A stretch of DNA of 64,000 nucleotides from positions 1 to 64,000 of the forward strand of contig CAIKEU010000064.1 of NCBI GenBank assembly GCA_903826575.1. Direction: 5' to 3'. This document shows, in pieces, positions 9,209 through 17,447 of this stretch (position 1 is the first letter of the stretch; each line of letters begins with the position of its first letter). This DNA comes from an uncultured bacterium (GTDB lineage Bacteria > Actinomycetota > Actinomycetes > S36-B12 > CAIYMF01). Both the position numbers and the translations under genes were made by a program. The notes below the pieces were generated by a model. That model was not told the origin of the DNA and did not search any database. It saw only the letters and a list, made by a program, of their open reading frames with translations.

Positions 9209-9619
9209 TCAGGCCAAAAGCTCCGCGACTGCTGATGCCGGGATGCGAATCTGATCGATGACTACTGCTTCGGCTTCCTGAATTGCTGCGACAAACTTCG
9301 CGGCCCAGACATTCTCGAACGCGACGAGAAGTGCCGAGCTGTTCGCTGGCAGATCCTCGGCCAATTCTTGAGCGTCATGCTCGTCGAGTGCACCTGGCAT
9401 GAAGGTGTCTAGCTCTACCAGACCGGGCTGAAGGTCTGAGCCCAAGTCCTGGACGCGAAGTGCGCTGATGGTTCCTGCTTCATCGGTGCTCACGAAGAGC
9501 AGGTCGAGGATGCGGATCGTGTTGTTTTCGACGAGTTCTGCAATTGCGGGGGCTACCTTGCCGGTGAACTTGTTACCGGGGAAGCCAATAATGACGATGT
9601 CTACGGGGCCGGAAACCAC
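9209..9619 (-). CDS. DUF6325-family protein
   Basis: This 136-residue protein starts VDIVIIGFPGNKFTGKVAP and continues with VENNTIRILDLLFV, a pattern I associate with the actinobacterial DUF6325 family. It is acidic and soluble with no signal peptide. The family is of unknown function and is often seen beside SHOCT proteins, as here. The start is GTG 9619 with AAGGAG seven bases upstream. Confidence 0.78.
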   Translation of the reverse strand: MVSGPVDIVIIGFPGNKFTGKVAPAIAELVENNTIRILDLLFVSTDEAGTISALRVQDLGSDLQPGLVELDTFMPGALDEHDAQELAEDLPANSSALLVAFENVWAAKFVAAIQEAEAVVIDQIRIPASAVAELLA

Positions 9620-9738
9620 GATGACTCTCCTTCTGGGTTATTCGAGCCTTGGATGGATGCATTCACACGTTTACGCACTGATTATCACTCATGGTCCGGA
9701 CGGTCGCTCATTTGCCATTGGCCGGGCCCATGGGTGGC

Positions 9739-10134
9739 CTATCGGCGAAGTGCTGGGTCGTCCTTGCGGAACTGACGCCACGGGCCGGGGATGACCCAGA
9801 TGAACATCGAAATGACCCAAATAAGCAGGGTCGAAAGAAGCCATGTACTCAAACCGTTGACACTCAGCCCGCTCGTAAGGGCGGCAGTTGTGAAAAGTGC
9901 GAGGAAGGTCGCCAACAAGCCACTTAGCGCCAAAAGTGATCCGGCATGACGTAGGAGGAACTTAATCGAGATCCACGTGAAGATCAGGCTGAGCACAGCA
10001 AAGATAACGACGGCGTAGATGAAGCCCATCGGGTAGGAAATTTGGAAGTTCGCTCCGAAGACGATGTCGCACAGAACGAGAGCGACGGCGTTGGCGCCAA
10101 GGCCAAGGAGCCAGGCAAGAAGAAATTTAGGCAT
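9739..10134 (-). CDS. small four-helix membrane protein, phage-holin-4-like
   Basis: This is a 131-residue integral membrane protein with four predicted helices: about residues 5-25, 36-60, 66-88 and 98-118. The pattern resembles the mycobacterial 4-TM holin superfamily, which in bacterial chromosomes is just a conserved membrane family of unknown role. There is no phage gene near, so lysis is unlikely. The ATG has no Shine-Dalgarno; TAGTTT lies six bases upstream, suggesting a leaderless message. Confidence 0.7.
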   Translation of the reverse strand: MPKFLLAWLLGLGANAVALVLCDIVFGANFQISYPMGFIYAVVIFAVLSLIFTWISIKFLLRHAGSLLALSGLLATFLALFTTAALTSGLSVNGLSTWLLSTLLIWVISMFIWVIPGPWRQFRKDDPALRR

Positions 10135-10140
10135 GTGTGA

Positions 10141-10146
10141 AAACTA
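10141..10146 (-). promoter_or_regulatory. putative -10 box for a leaderless transcript
   Basis: TAGTTT on the minus strand followed by six bases and the ATG of the four-helix membrane protein. Confidence 0.45.
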
Positions 10147-10239
10147 GATGCAATGCTCCCTGTCGGTCAAAGGAAATCGACGAAATAGTCGTAATAACTG
10201 GTGACATGGCGTGCCAGATCCTCGTGACATGGGATCAGA

Positions 10240-12522
10240 TCAGATCAGAGCGGCTCGAGTCACGAGCACCGAGTAGGTCTGGATGCCGTCTTCCATGTCG
10301 TCCTCTTCAAGTACGTGGATGTCGAGCCCGTCCACCGTGATGCTGTCGATGCCTGCCAAGCCGGCAGATGTCAAGCCGTTGCTATCGATGAGTAGGGAAA
10401 TGAAGTCCTGACGCCCGTCGTTAAATACTTGGATTGTTGGACGAATATCGGTCGTCGTTCTCACCGCACTTGCCAGCAGATCTTCGATCCGGGCTGGCAG
10501 AGGTCGCGGGTCGGTTGAGGCTGCGATTGCCCGCACAGAAACTGGGATTCCAAGGCTCGCTGCAAGATCGACCACGCGCTTAATCGATCGCGCAGCACCT
10601 CCCGCCGTGGTGGGATCGACTTGGACCGAGGCTCGGATTCGTGCGTCATACGCTTCGAGCTCTATGCGGGTGTGGTCGTTGAGGTCTCTCCCGCCAGCGA
10701 CCTTGACGAGCAGGTCATTTGCTTGTTCAACGGCAAGGAACAATTCGTCGTTGAGATCGGCCGCCGTCGCGGCGCGGCTGGCTTCGACAATTTCGCTGAC
10801 GCGTATCTGGTTGTTTCGCTCCGCCGCCCTCTGGAAGCTCCGCATTCCCACGAACGTTGTTATGGCAGCCAGAGGTAAGATGAGCGCTGAGTTTGCCACC
10901 GCCAATTTCACCGTGCTTTGGCACGCTTCGGGGACTCGTTGCATTGTTATGCTCGCGCCGATCAGCCACGCAAGGCCGGCAGCAGCCCCAGGTACATAGC
11001 CCGTCCACATAGCAATCGCCACGATGGCGAATCCGGCTACGTTTATTGCGGCTGCGACATTGGGGACATTTGCGCATGTGTAGTCGCTGGTTCGGAGGAA
11101 CCACGGTACGAGAGCCGGAATCATGGTCAGGCCGAGGCCAGTAATGATGCCGGGCTTCCACCGTCGAGACGTCACATACATTGCAATCAAGCTGCCCGCG
11201 ATCCCGCACACGATCGTCAGCCACAAGTGGGCGCCGCCCGTGGGATCAAGCGGTCGCAGCGAGCCAATGATGATGAAATAGAGGATTCCCCAGGTAGCTC
11301 CCGCCGCGAGGGGGAGGGAGAACAGATAACGACCTTGGTCGAACGAGTTATCAACCGTGTTGAGATATCTACTCGCGCGATCAGCGGAAATCGGCGACAC
11401 AGGAACAGTGATCTTCGCATCGACTCCGCGTTGCGGCGATGGCGACAAACTCACCGATCCGCCAACTGCGGTCAATGCGTTTCGGATCACCTGGGTTGAC
11501 CCGATGCCTGGTTGGGATTGCTTGGAGAGACCGGACCCGTTGTCCATGGCGTGAATGGTCAGGAGCCCATCGCCGTCGATATCGAAGGTCATACGCAGCT
11601 CGGTGGCCGACCCATGACGAACAGAGTTGTGAGCAACTTCCACCAGAGCATTGCGGGTGGCTTCGAAAACGTCAGGGCTCATCTCGAATTCGTCGTAGTG
11701 TGTGGGCAATCGAAGGATCTGGGCTGCGTCTGGGTCGGCCAGCACCTGGCTGAGCAAAAGCTGCGAGGTGGGAACCGCACCGGCTCTCACAACTTCTGGT
11801 GCAAGACCTTGCCGTTGGAGTTCGGTGGCAAGCCGATCTCGGTCGAGGCTCGTGGCTTCGAGTACATATCGGATCGTGTTGAGCAGCGATTCGTGAACAC
11901 GTGCGGCAGCAGTCCGCCAAACGCGAGCGCGCTCTTGTTCTCGCAACGATTGCTCGGCGTGTTCTTCACGATCTCGAAAGTCCGCGTCGGACGTACGCGC
12001 GGAGTCGAGTAGTGAGTTCCAGGCCCACCAGGTTGCAGCGGCCGAAGCAAGTACTTGGCCGGCCACAAGCCAACCGCCCCGCAGCGCCATCGAGTTGGCA
12101 ACGATGTTTGAGGGGTGCAACAGCCACACCGTTTCAACGAGAGCCGGGCCGACAAGTAGAAGTACTAGCCCGGTTCTTCGACCGACGAGTGTGATCGCGA
12201 TGTACGCCGCATATGACGCAGCATTCGGCATTGGAATCCACGCTGGCGAACCGTGGGGAGCTACGAGTGCCGTAGCAGCAAGTGCCAGAAGGCCGGCGGG
12301 ACAAAGCCAGAGAAATGGAAATGTTGAACCTAGGACAGCACCAGCGAGTACGAGTAGAACGGCTGCGAACAAACCGACTTGGTCCGTGGTTGTCAGCTCG
12401 ACCCAGGACGGAATTGCTCGTGACCCTGCTACCGCTACGAGTACCAGCGCCAACATCGTGTCCAGCCATCGACGCGTTGTGAATAGAGCGCGCGTTTCGG
12501 GGCCTAATGCCTCGTATGGCAT
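10240..12522 (-). CDS. double-deck membrane histidine kinase with degenerate second half
   Basis: This 760-residue protein starts with about six membrane helices (residues 20-170), a short coiled coil (180-200), a phosphoacceptor-like helix with His210 (ARVHESLLNTIR), and a GHKL ATPase: N-box EVAHNSVRHG near 295-304, G1 box DNGSG near 327-331, G2 GIGSTQ near 339-344. A second membrane block follows (400-560, about six helices), then a helix and a second kinase-like half (570-760) that keeps the outline but shows neither N-box nor glycine boxes. ATG 12522 follows AGGAGA five bases upstream. The response regulator is divergent, 72 bases away. The input signal is unknown. Confidence 0.78.
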   Translation of the reverse strand: MPYEALGPETRALFTTRRWLDTMLALVLVAVAGSRAIPSWVELTTTDQVGLFAAVLLVLAGAVLGSTFPFLWLCPAGLLALAATALVAPHGSPAWIPMPNAASYAAYIAITLVGRRTGLVLLLVGPALVETVWLLHPSNIVANSMALRGGWLVAGQVLASAAATWWAWNSLLDSARTSDADFRDREEHAEQSLREQERARVWRTAAARVHESLLNTIRYVLEATSLDRDRLATELQRQGLAPEVVRAGAVPTSQLLLSQVLADPDAAQILRLPTHYDEFEMSPDVFEATRNALVEVAHNSVRHGSATELRMTFDIDGDGLLTIHAMDNGSGLSKQSQPGIGSTQVIRNALTAVGGSVSLSPSPQRGVDAKITVPVSPISADRASRYLNTVDNSFDQGRYLFSLPLAAGATWGILYFIIIGSLRPLDPTGGAHLWLTIVCGIAGSLIAMYVTSRRWKPGIITGLGLTMIPALVPWFLRTSDYTCANVPNVAAAINVAGFAIVAIAMWTGYVPGAAAGLAWLIGASITMQRVPEACQSTVKLAVANSALILPLAAITTFVGMRSFQRAAERNNQIRVSEIVEASRAATAADLNDELFLAVEQANDLLVKVAGGRDLNDHTRIELEAYDARIRASVQVDPTTAGGAARSIKRVVDLAASLGIPVSVRAIAASTDPRPLPARIEDLLASAVRTTTDIRPTIQVFNDGRQDFISLLIDSNGLTSAGLAGIDSITVDGLDIHVLEEDDMEDGIQTYSVLVTRAALI

Positions 12523-12570
12523 GTGTTCTCCTGAACGGCTGGCATCAAGAAAATCGTGTAGTACGTTGTG

Positions 12571-12588
12571 GCTGGAGCTGGAGCTGGA
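12571..12588 (+). repeat. three tandem GCTGGA hexamers before the response regulator
   Basis: Three perfect copies of GCTGGA end in the GGAGG that serves as the ribosome site of the regulator gene. The repeat lies in the intergenic region between kinase and regulator, so copy-number change could alter translation spacing or the promoter. It may be chance. Confidence 0.6.
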
Positions 12589-12594
12589 GGTGCA

Positions 12595-13233
12595 GTGGTA
12601 AGCCAACCACGTTTCGTCATCCTTGAGGACCATCCACTGGTCCGGGAAGCTCTCGCGGAACGACTTGTCCGTCATTTGGGGGACGTCGATTTCGTCTACA
12701 CCGGAGACTCGGTGTTATCTGCGCTCACTGCGATCGAAGAGCACGGCGTTGATGTCGTTGTTATGGATCTTGATCTCAACGATTCCGTTTCACCCATCGT
12801 CAATGTGGTGAGTTTGGCCGAGACCGGAGCTCGCGTTCTTATCGTGAGTGCACTGGGCGACGGAGTGACGATTCGCGCAGCGTTTACGGCCGGTGTAATC
12901 GGCTTTCTGCCAAAGAGTGCAGAGCCTGAGGAGTTCGTGGCCGCTATTGAGGCAGCACTTCGGGGCGAAAAGTACACATCGGCCGAAGCAGCAGCAGCGA
13001 TGTTGGCCGATTCGGATTCGTTGGTTGACCTGTCGGATCAGGAACGACGGGCCATGGTTTTGTATGCGTCGGGTCTCAAGATGCGTGCGGTAGCGCGGCA
13101 TATGGGTGTGAGCGAATCGACTGCGCGAGAATACATTCGGCGGTTGCGCGCTAAGTATGAGAAGGCCGGTGCCCCGCTGCCGAGTAAGACCGAGTTGTAC
13201 CGCATGGCGCAGCGCGAAGGTATTCTTCCCTAG
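12595..13233 (+). CDS. NarL/LuxR-family response regulator
   Basis: This 212-residue regulator has a receiver domain at residues 5-120: acid pair Glu11-Asp12, phospho-acceptor Asp58 in VVVMDLDL, switch Ser in LIVSAL, conserved Lys in GFLPKSA. A C-terminal helix-turn-helix (about 145-205) contains LSDQERRAMVLYASGLKMR and GVSESTAREYIRRLR, which departs a little from the usual LuxR recognition helix. GTG 12595 is chosen because GGAGG lies four bases upstream. It is divergent from the double-deck kinase, its probable partner. An in-frame upstream GTG at 12568 would add a Gly-Ala stretch. Confidence 0.85.
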   Translation: MVSQPRFVILEDHPLVREALAERLVRHLGDVDFVYTGDSVLSALTAIEEHGVDVVVMDLDLNDSVSPIVNVVSLAETGARVLIVSALGDGVTIRAAFTAGVIGFLPKSAEPEEFVAAIEAALRGEKYTSAEAAAAMLADSDSLVDLSDQERRAMVLYASGLKMRAVARHMGVSESTAREYIRRLRAKYEKAGAPLPSKTELYRMAQREGILP

Positions 13234-13323
13234 CCTTGGGGCCGTCGGGACTGTCGTTGGGGTCTAGCGCAAAGACTTGCTGCTCGCGGCCACTTCGTGT
13301 CCGCTGCGCTGCGCTTTTATTTG

Positions 13324-13396
13324 CGCCGCGACCCCTACGACACTCTCGACTTTTACGTGCACGGGTACGCCGCGACCCCTACGTCACTCTCGACTT
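13324..13396. repeat. 29-base direct repeat, two copies 44 bases apart
   Basis: Copies lie at 13324-13352 and 13368-13396 and differ at one position. Both begin CGCCGCGACCCCTACG and end CACTCTCGACTT. They fall in the 173-base gap between the response regulator and the convergent GlsB-like gene. No gene or clear hairpin covers them. Confidence 0.8.
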
Positions 13397-13406
13397 CGTC
13401 TGGATG

Positions 13407-13685
13407 CTAGGCGGTTGGTTTCTTGCCAAAGATCTTTGAGCCCAGTGCGACGGCAATGATGGCCATGACGATCTGGATGCCATGGCGAATCCAGTCGAAG
13501 CCGCCGGTCTCCTTGACGCCGATCACACCTGAAAGTGCGTCACCGGCAAACATCCCGACGATACCGGCCACGATGACTGACCAGAATGGAATGTGCTGAC
13601 GGCCTGGCATCACAAGTCGAGCAACGATGCCAATGATCGCGCCGCCGAAAACAATCCACGTCAGATTACCTAAGCTCCAGTTCAC
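13407..13685 (-). CDS. GlsB/YeaQ/YmgE-family small membrane protein
   Basis: This 92-residue protein has three predicted helices and the family signature GGAIIGIVARLVMPG near the N-terminus, with IVAGIVGMFAGDAL in the second helix. Members (also called transglycosylase-associated proteins) are induced by stress in several bacteria, but the function is not known. GTG 13685 is preceded by AGGAG six bases upstream. It lies beside a two-component system and a small helical protein, consistent with an envelope-stress neighbourhood. Confidence 0.85.
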   Translation of the reverse strand: MNWSLGNLTWIVFGGAIIGIVARLVMPGRQHIPFWSVIVAGIVGMFAGDALSGVIGVKETGGFDWIRHGIQIVMAIIAVALGSKIFGKKPTA

Positions 13686-13833
13686 GTATTACTCCTGTTT
13701 AGTCAGCCGAAGTCGAGCCGTGTTGGGCATCAACTGGACTAGTCAATCGGAGAGTTGAGTACATGTCAGCAATGATCTTGTCGCCAGTAGGGGCGACAAA
13801 ACCGTTGGGGCGTAACGAATCTAGTGGGATCAG

Positions 13834-13886
13834 ACATAAAAGAGCGGCCTCAGCGCCGCGCCGAATTGGCGTGACGCTGAGGCCGC
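13834..13886 (-). terminator. intrinsic terminator of the 72-residue protein gene
   Basis: On the minus strand a 12-base perfect stem (GCGGCCTCAGCG / CGCTGAGGCCGC) with an extra inner pairing GGCG/CGCC is followed by TCTTTTATG. It lies 32 bases after the stop of the small helical gene. Confidence 0.8.
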
Positions 13887-13918
13887 AAAGTTCTTTGTGA
13901 GCTACAAGCTCGTCGAGA

Positions 13919-14137
13919 CTAGAACAGGTTCGAGATCTGGTCTGCGATGCCCTGACGCTCTTCGAGTGACATGTTCGCGACCTTGTCCTTGAGCTCGCCA
14001 GCCTTTTCGAGGACCGCGTTCTTCTGGTCGTCGGTGAGGGTGTCCCACTTGTCGCTGAGCTTGGCGATGATCTCCTGAGCCTGCTCTGGGTGCGCCTCGG
14101 CAAAACCCTGCAGTGCTTCGATAATTGGCTGTGACAT
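13919..14137 (-). CDS. small all-helical acidic protein, unknown function
   Basis: This 72-residue soluble protein, MSQPIIEALQGFAEAHPEQ at the start, is predicted fully helical, with repeated amphipathic segments (AQEIIAKLSDKWDTLTDD, KDKVANMSLEERQG). I do not recognise a named family. ATG 14137 is chosen because GGAGG lies five bases before it, and an intrinsic terminator follows, so it is a well-delimited single-gene transcript. The strong signals suggest high expression. Confidence 0.72.
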   Translation of the reverse strand: MSQPIIEALQGFAEAHPEQAQEIIAKLSDKWDTLTDDQKNAVLEKAGELKDKVANMSLEERQGIADQISNLF

Positions 14138-14237
14138 AAGGACCTCCATAGTTGACGTTGGTGTCCCCGCGAGATTACTGGATCCTAGGTGGCTATGAGG
14201 AGTCGCCAATTTGAACGACACGTGACGACTCGTCGGA

Positions 14238-15371
14238 TTATTCGTCGAGGTTGTAGCAGCGCAGAGCGTTTGTTCGGCCCATCATTTCCGCGTACCGCAA
14301 TGCGTCTCGCTGACCGATGTAGTCGGCGTCTAACCAGTCTTGGAGAACCTGTGCAGTGCAACGTCGCCAAACGAGGGCGCCGCAATAGAAGAGCTCCGGC
14401 AGACCGAAAGCATCCGACGAGAAAAGGACCTTACTCATCGGTGCAAGCTCGAGCGAGTCACGGACGAGACGTACTGCTGATGCACCGGTGTAGTTGAGGA
14501 TGGCGCCGGTATCGAGCCAGACGTGCGGATACACCTGAGCTAAGAAGCCTGCCTCGCGAATAAATGGGTAGCAGTGCAGCAGGGTGATCTGTACGCCAGT
14601 GTCGACTGTCCGCCTAATGAACTCAGTCATCTGGGTGGGATCACATCGGTGCAGATTGATGTCTGAGTCTCCGTAGCCAACATGGAATTGGATTGGCTTT
14701 TTGAAGTCCACAGCTGCCCACAGGATGTAGCGCAACAGGACCGGGTTACTCAGCCGTGCGCGACCGGATGCGGAAATCTCGCTCAGCCACTCGCCCGCCG
14801 CGACGTCAACCTCGGCGTCCGTTGGCTTGTCCGGATTGAAATCTAAGCCGTAGCGGTAGGCGATGATCGATTTGAACCCAACTGCGCCCTCGGCTCGACG
14901 TCCAAGTTCGTCTGAGAATCTGTTTCGAAATCCGGCGGCGTCAGTCTGCGTGATGATGGATTCAGCGACACTCTCCAACCGAATAATCTCAAAAGTTCGT
15001 GCTCCGGATACCGCGCCCATCTCGTCCAAGTCGAGGATGTTCGTGCTGCGAAAACCGGAATCAATGATCAATGTGTCGATGCCAGTTTTCGGCATCAGGA
15101 GTCTGCCGAGTTCGTCCTGCCCTAGGGCGGCGCGCGCTTGCCAGTACGTGTCCGCGTCGGAATGTCGGTCGAGCCCGAGGAGGGGTGGTACTTCGGCGCG
15201 CACCGAGATTCCAAACGGTGAATCAAAGATGGTTTGCCCAGCGGGTTCTGGCCAATCGGATTCGGTCGCAAGTAGTTCGAAGTCTGGCCGATTGAGTTCG
15301 GACCTCATGAGTCCGTGACAGTGATGGTCGATGAGCGGCAAATTCTCAAGAGCCTCGGCTATGGCATTCAT
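14238..15371 (-). CDS. amidohydrolase-family metal enzyme (FluG N-terminal-like)
   Basis: This 377-residue TIM-barrel amidohydrolase of the amidohydro-related type shows metal ligands in DHHCHG near residues 15-20, GFKSIIAY (possible carbamylated Lys), QFHVGYGD, LLHCYPF and FSSDAFG. The order fits the family that forms the N-terminal half of fungal FluG. The C-terminal half of FluG is a glutamine synthetase homologue, and just such a gene is divergently transcribed 177 bases away. GGGAGAAGAA precedes the ATG. The substrate is unknown; a gamma-glutamyl or acyl amide is plausible by context. Confidence 0.8.
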   Translation of the reverse strand: MNAIAEALENLPLIDHHCHGLMRSELNRPDFELLATESDWPEPAGQTIFDSPFGISVRAEVPPLLGLDRHSDADTYWQARAALGQDELGRLLMPKTGIDTLIIDSGFRSTNILDLDEMGAVSGARTFEIIRLESVAESIITQTDAAGFRNRFSDELGRRAEGAVGFKSIIAYRYGLDFNPDKPTDAEVDVAAGEWLSEISASGRARLSNPVLLRYILWAAVDFKKPIQFHVGYGDSDINLHRCDPTQMTEFIRRTVDTGVQITLLHCYPFIREAGFLAQVYPHVWLDTGAILNYTGASAVRLVRDSLELAPMSKVLFSSDAFGLPELFYCGALVWRRCTAQVLQDWLDADYIGQRDALRYAEMMGRTNALRCYNLDE

Positions 15372-15548
15372 TTCTTCTCCCTACTGTGCGAGTGCAACGT
15401 TCACAATGTGCTTCCTCACTAACCCCTCGCATGCCACGCTAAGCAGGTGCGCGGCAATGCACAAGAGCGGGCTCACCGAATCCGCTCACACCGGTGATGC
15501 TGGCCTGAGTAACTGGAAACTGATTGGGCTTTAGATAGTGAGAGGGAA

Positions 15549-16862
15549 ATGATGAGCGACGACGGCATCGTGATGTTGGCCTGGAGCGATTACGTAGGCG
15601 TGACTCGGTGCCGCGCAGTCCCATCTGATCAGTACACCGAGCGACTCGAAACTGGGCTCGGCTGGGCCGTTGCCGGGCAGGCACTGACACCCTTTGCTGA
15701 CATTGCTCCAAATCCATGGGGCCCCATGCTCGAAGTACGTCAGGTACCTGATCCGGCAGCACGCTTCACTGTCGATATCTGGCCGGATGCACCGGCTCTT
15801 GATTTCGTTATGTGTGATTCACGCACTCCCGACGGTGAGCTGTGGGATTGCTGCGCCAGAGGATTTCTGCGCACGGCACTCGACGACCTTCGTGACGAAG
15901 CCGGGGTCGAACTTCTGGCCGCCTTCGAACATGAATTCACGGTTCTGCCGCGCGCCGATGTCGCACCGCCGTTTTCTCTTGCGGCGATGAGGGAGCAAGC
16001 CCAACTAACTCACGATATTGCCCGTGCACTCACAGCTGCAGGCCTTACGCCGGAGACGGTGGAGCCGGAGTACGGGTATTCGCAGTACGAAGTCACTGTA
16101 GCTCCGGCACGCGGTCTGGCCGCGGCTGACAACGCAATCGCGACAAGGGAAATCATTCGTGAATGCGCTCGTCGGCTTGGTGTGCAGGCTTCGTTTTCGC
16201 CTAAGCCCTTTCTTGATGGGCCAGGTAATGGTGCGCATGTTCATTTCAGTTTCGTGGCTGCCGACGGCTCCAACGCGACGTACGATCCGACCCACGAATC
16301 CGGCGCAAGTGCGCTAGCCCGATCTTTCATCGCCGGTGTCGTTCGGCATATGCCGGCGATGTGTGCGCTCGTGGCCCCAAGCCCGGTGTCGTATTACCGG
16401 CTCGGCCCGCATCACTGGAGTTGTGGCTATGCGTCGTTTGGCGTTCAGAATCGTGAAGCCGCGATCAGGATCTGTCCGTCAACCTCACGTGATGCAGGGG
16501 CCCAGGCGCGTGGCTTCAATCTGGAGTTGCGTCCACCGGATCCGACAGCCAGTCCGTATCTCGTCCTCGGTGCACTAATCCGAGCTGGCCTCGAGGGGGT
16601 GCGCGCCGGACTTGAACTGCCGCCGGCCTGCACAACCGACCCCGCGGAACTAACTGACGACGAGAGGTCTTCGATGGGGATCGTTCCTCTGCCCGCGAGC
16701 CTCGAGGAAGCGATCGCGGTTTTTCTTGCAGATGACAAGGCAGTCGGGTGGATGCCCGACACGATGCGCGATTCGTATCTCGACGTGAAACGAATGGAGC
16801 AGTCCCTGGCTGATGTCGAGACGGACGAGGAAAACGTGGCTCGGTATCGCAAGGCCTACTAA
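15549..16862 (+). CDS. glutamine-synthetase-family protein (FluG C-terminal-like)
   Basis: This 437-residue protein has the glutamine synthetase catalytic fold: EHEFTVL for metal binding, EPEYGYSQYEVTVAP as the glutamate site, HVHFSF, and a C-terminal FNLELRPPDPTASPYL. It differs from classical GlnA in many active-site positions, so a gamma-glutamyl ligase for an amine is more likely. Two adjacent ATGs at 15549 and 15552 follow GAGGG; either could be used. It is divergent from the FluG-type amidohydrolase, making a likely ligase/hydrolase pair. Confidence 0.82.
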   Translation: MMSDDGIVMLAWSDYVGVTRCRAVPSDQYTERLETGLGWAVAGQALTPFADIAPNPWGPMLEVRQVPDPAARFTVDIWPDAPALDFVMCDSRTPDGELWDCCARGFLRTALDDLRDEAGVELLAAFEHEFTVLPRADVAPPFSLAAMREQAQLTHDIARALTAAGLTPETVEPEYGYSQYEVTVAPARGLAAADNAIATREIIRECARRLGVQASFSPKPFLDGPGNGAHVHFSFVAADGSNATYDPTHESGASALARSFIAGVVRHMPAMCALVAPSPVSYYRLGPHHWSCGYASFGVQNREAAIRICPSTSRDAGAQARGFNLELRPPDPTASPYLVLGALIRAGLEGVRAGLELPPACTTDPAELTDDERSSMGIVPLPASLEEAIAVFLADDKAVGWMPDTMRDSYLDVKRMEQSLADVETDEENVARYRKAY

Positions 16863-16885
16863 CGCCGTGCTCGCTCGAGAACTGC

Positions 16886-17290
16886 CTAGATCGCGCGCAT
16901 TCGGTTGTTGCGGGGTTGATGTTCGACCTCAGCTAGGCCGAGTTCTTCCATGAGTGGTGGCACATACATGCCGAAGCGACCTCGAAAGCCCTTTTTGAGT
17001 CCGTACCATCCACCGATGGGATTGTCTGTTGAGCGGCCCCACGCTTCCACAGTGCCGTCTTTGGCCGGCTTCTGTTCGTCAGATGAGCCAAGTTCGATCC
17101 AGTCACCATGTTTGACCAACATGGTGCGAAGGTCGTCGATGCAGCGCGCGTCGTATAGCAACACCGTCTTACCAACCGTGCAGACGATTACCTCAGTGTC
17201 TGCACGTATGTCGCGATGCATTGTGTACTCGGAGGTTCCGGGCGGTGTCTTGAGCACCCACGGATCTGATTCGGTACCTGCGCCACTCAT
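16886..17290 (-). CDS. conserved actinobacterial small protein (DUF6855-like)
   Basis: This 134-residue soluble protein begins GTESDPWVLKTPPGTSEY and contains GDWIELGSSDEQKP, AWGRS and GGWYGLKKGFRGRFGMYVPP. I associate this pattern with a conserved actinobacterial family, possibly DUF6855, without known function. ATG 17290 is preferred as AGAGG lies just upstream; a GTG at 17311 has no site. It is convergent with the glutamine synthetase homologue and divergent from the NlpC/P60 gene. Confidence 0.7.
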   Translation of the reverse strand: MSGAGTESDPWVLKTPPGTSEYTMHRDIRADTEVIVCTVGKTVLLYDARCIDDLRTMLVKHGDWIELGSSDEQKPAKDGTVEAWGRSTDNPIGGWYGLKKGFRGRFGMYVPPLMEELGLAEVEHQPRNNRMRAI

Positions 17291-17447
17291 GGGGCCTCTT
17301 CTCGTCGTCACGGTTTCTTGACGATCTCACGATGTTGTTGCCAATCGCTCGGTGAGGCGAAAATCCATTGGGCACTCCATGCGCTCCATGCTGATTTAGA
17401 GCGTCGATTCACTCACGAAATCGGTTCGGTGGCCGATAGGCATCGTG

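Noticed and set aside
9739..10134. A phage holin and therefore a prophage
   Set aside because: No endolysin, integrase or structural phage gene is near; the resemblance is only to a general four-helix membrane family.
10233..10248. Three GATCA repeats at the end of the kinase gene
   Set aside because: Only 16 bases, partly coding; likely chance and no further copies seen.
17312..17447. A c-di-AMP riboswitch before the NlpC/P60 gene
   Set aside because: The expected conserved elements could not be found; the region is short and shows no strong pairing.
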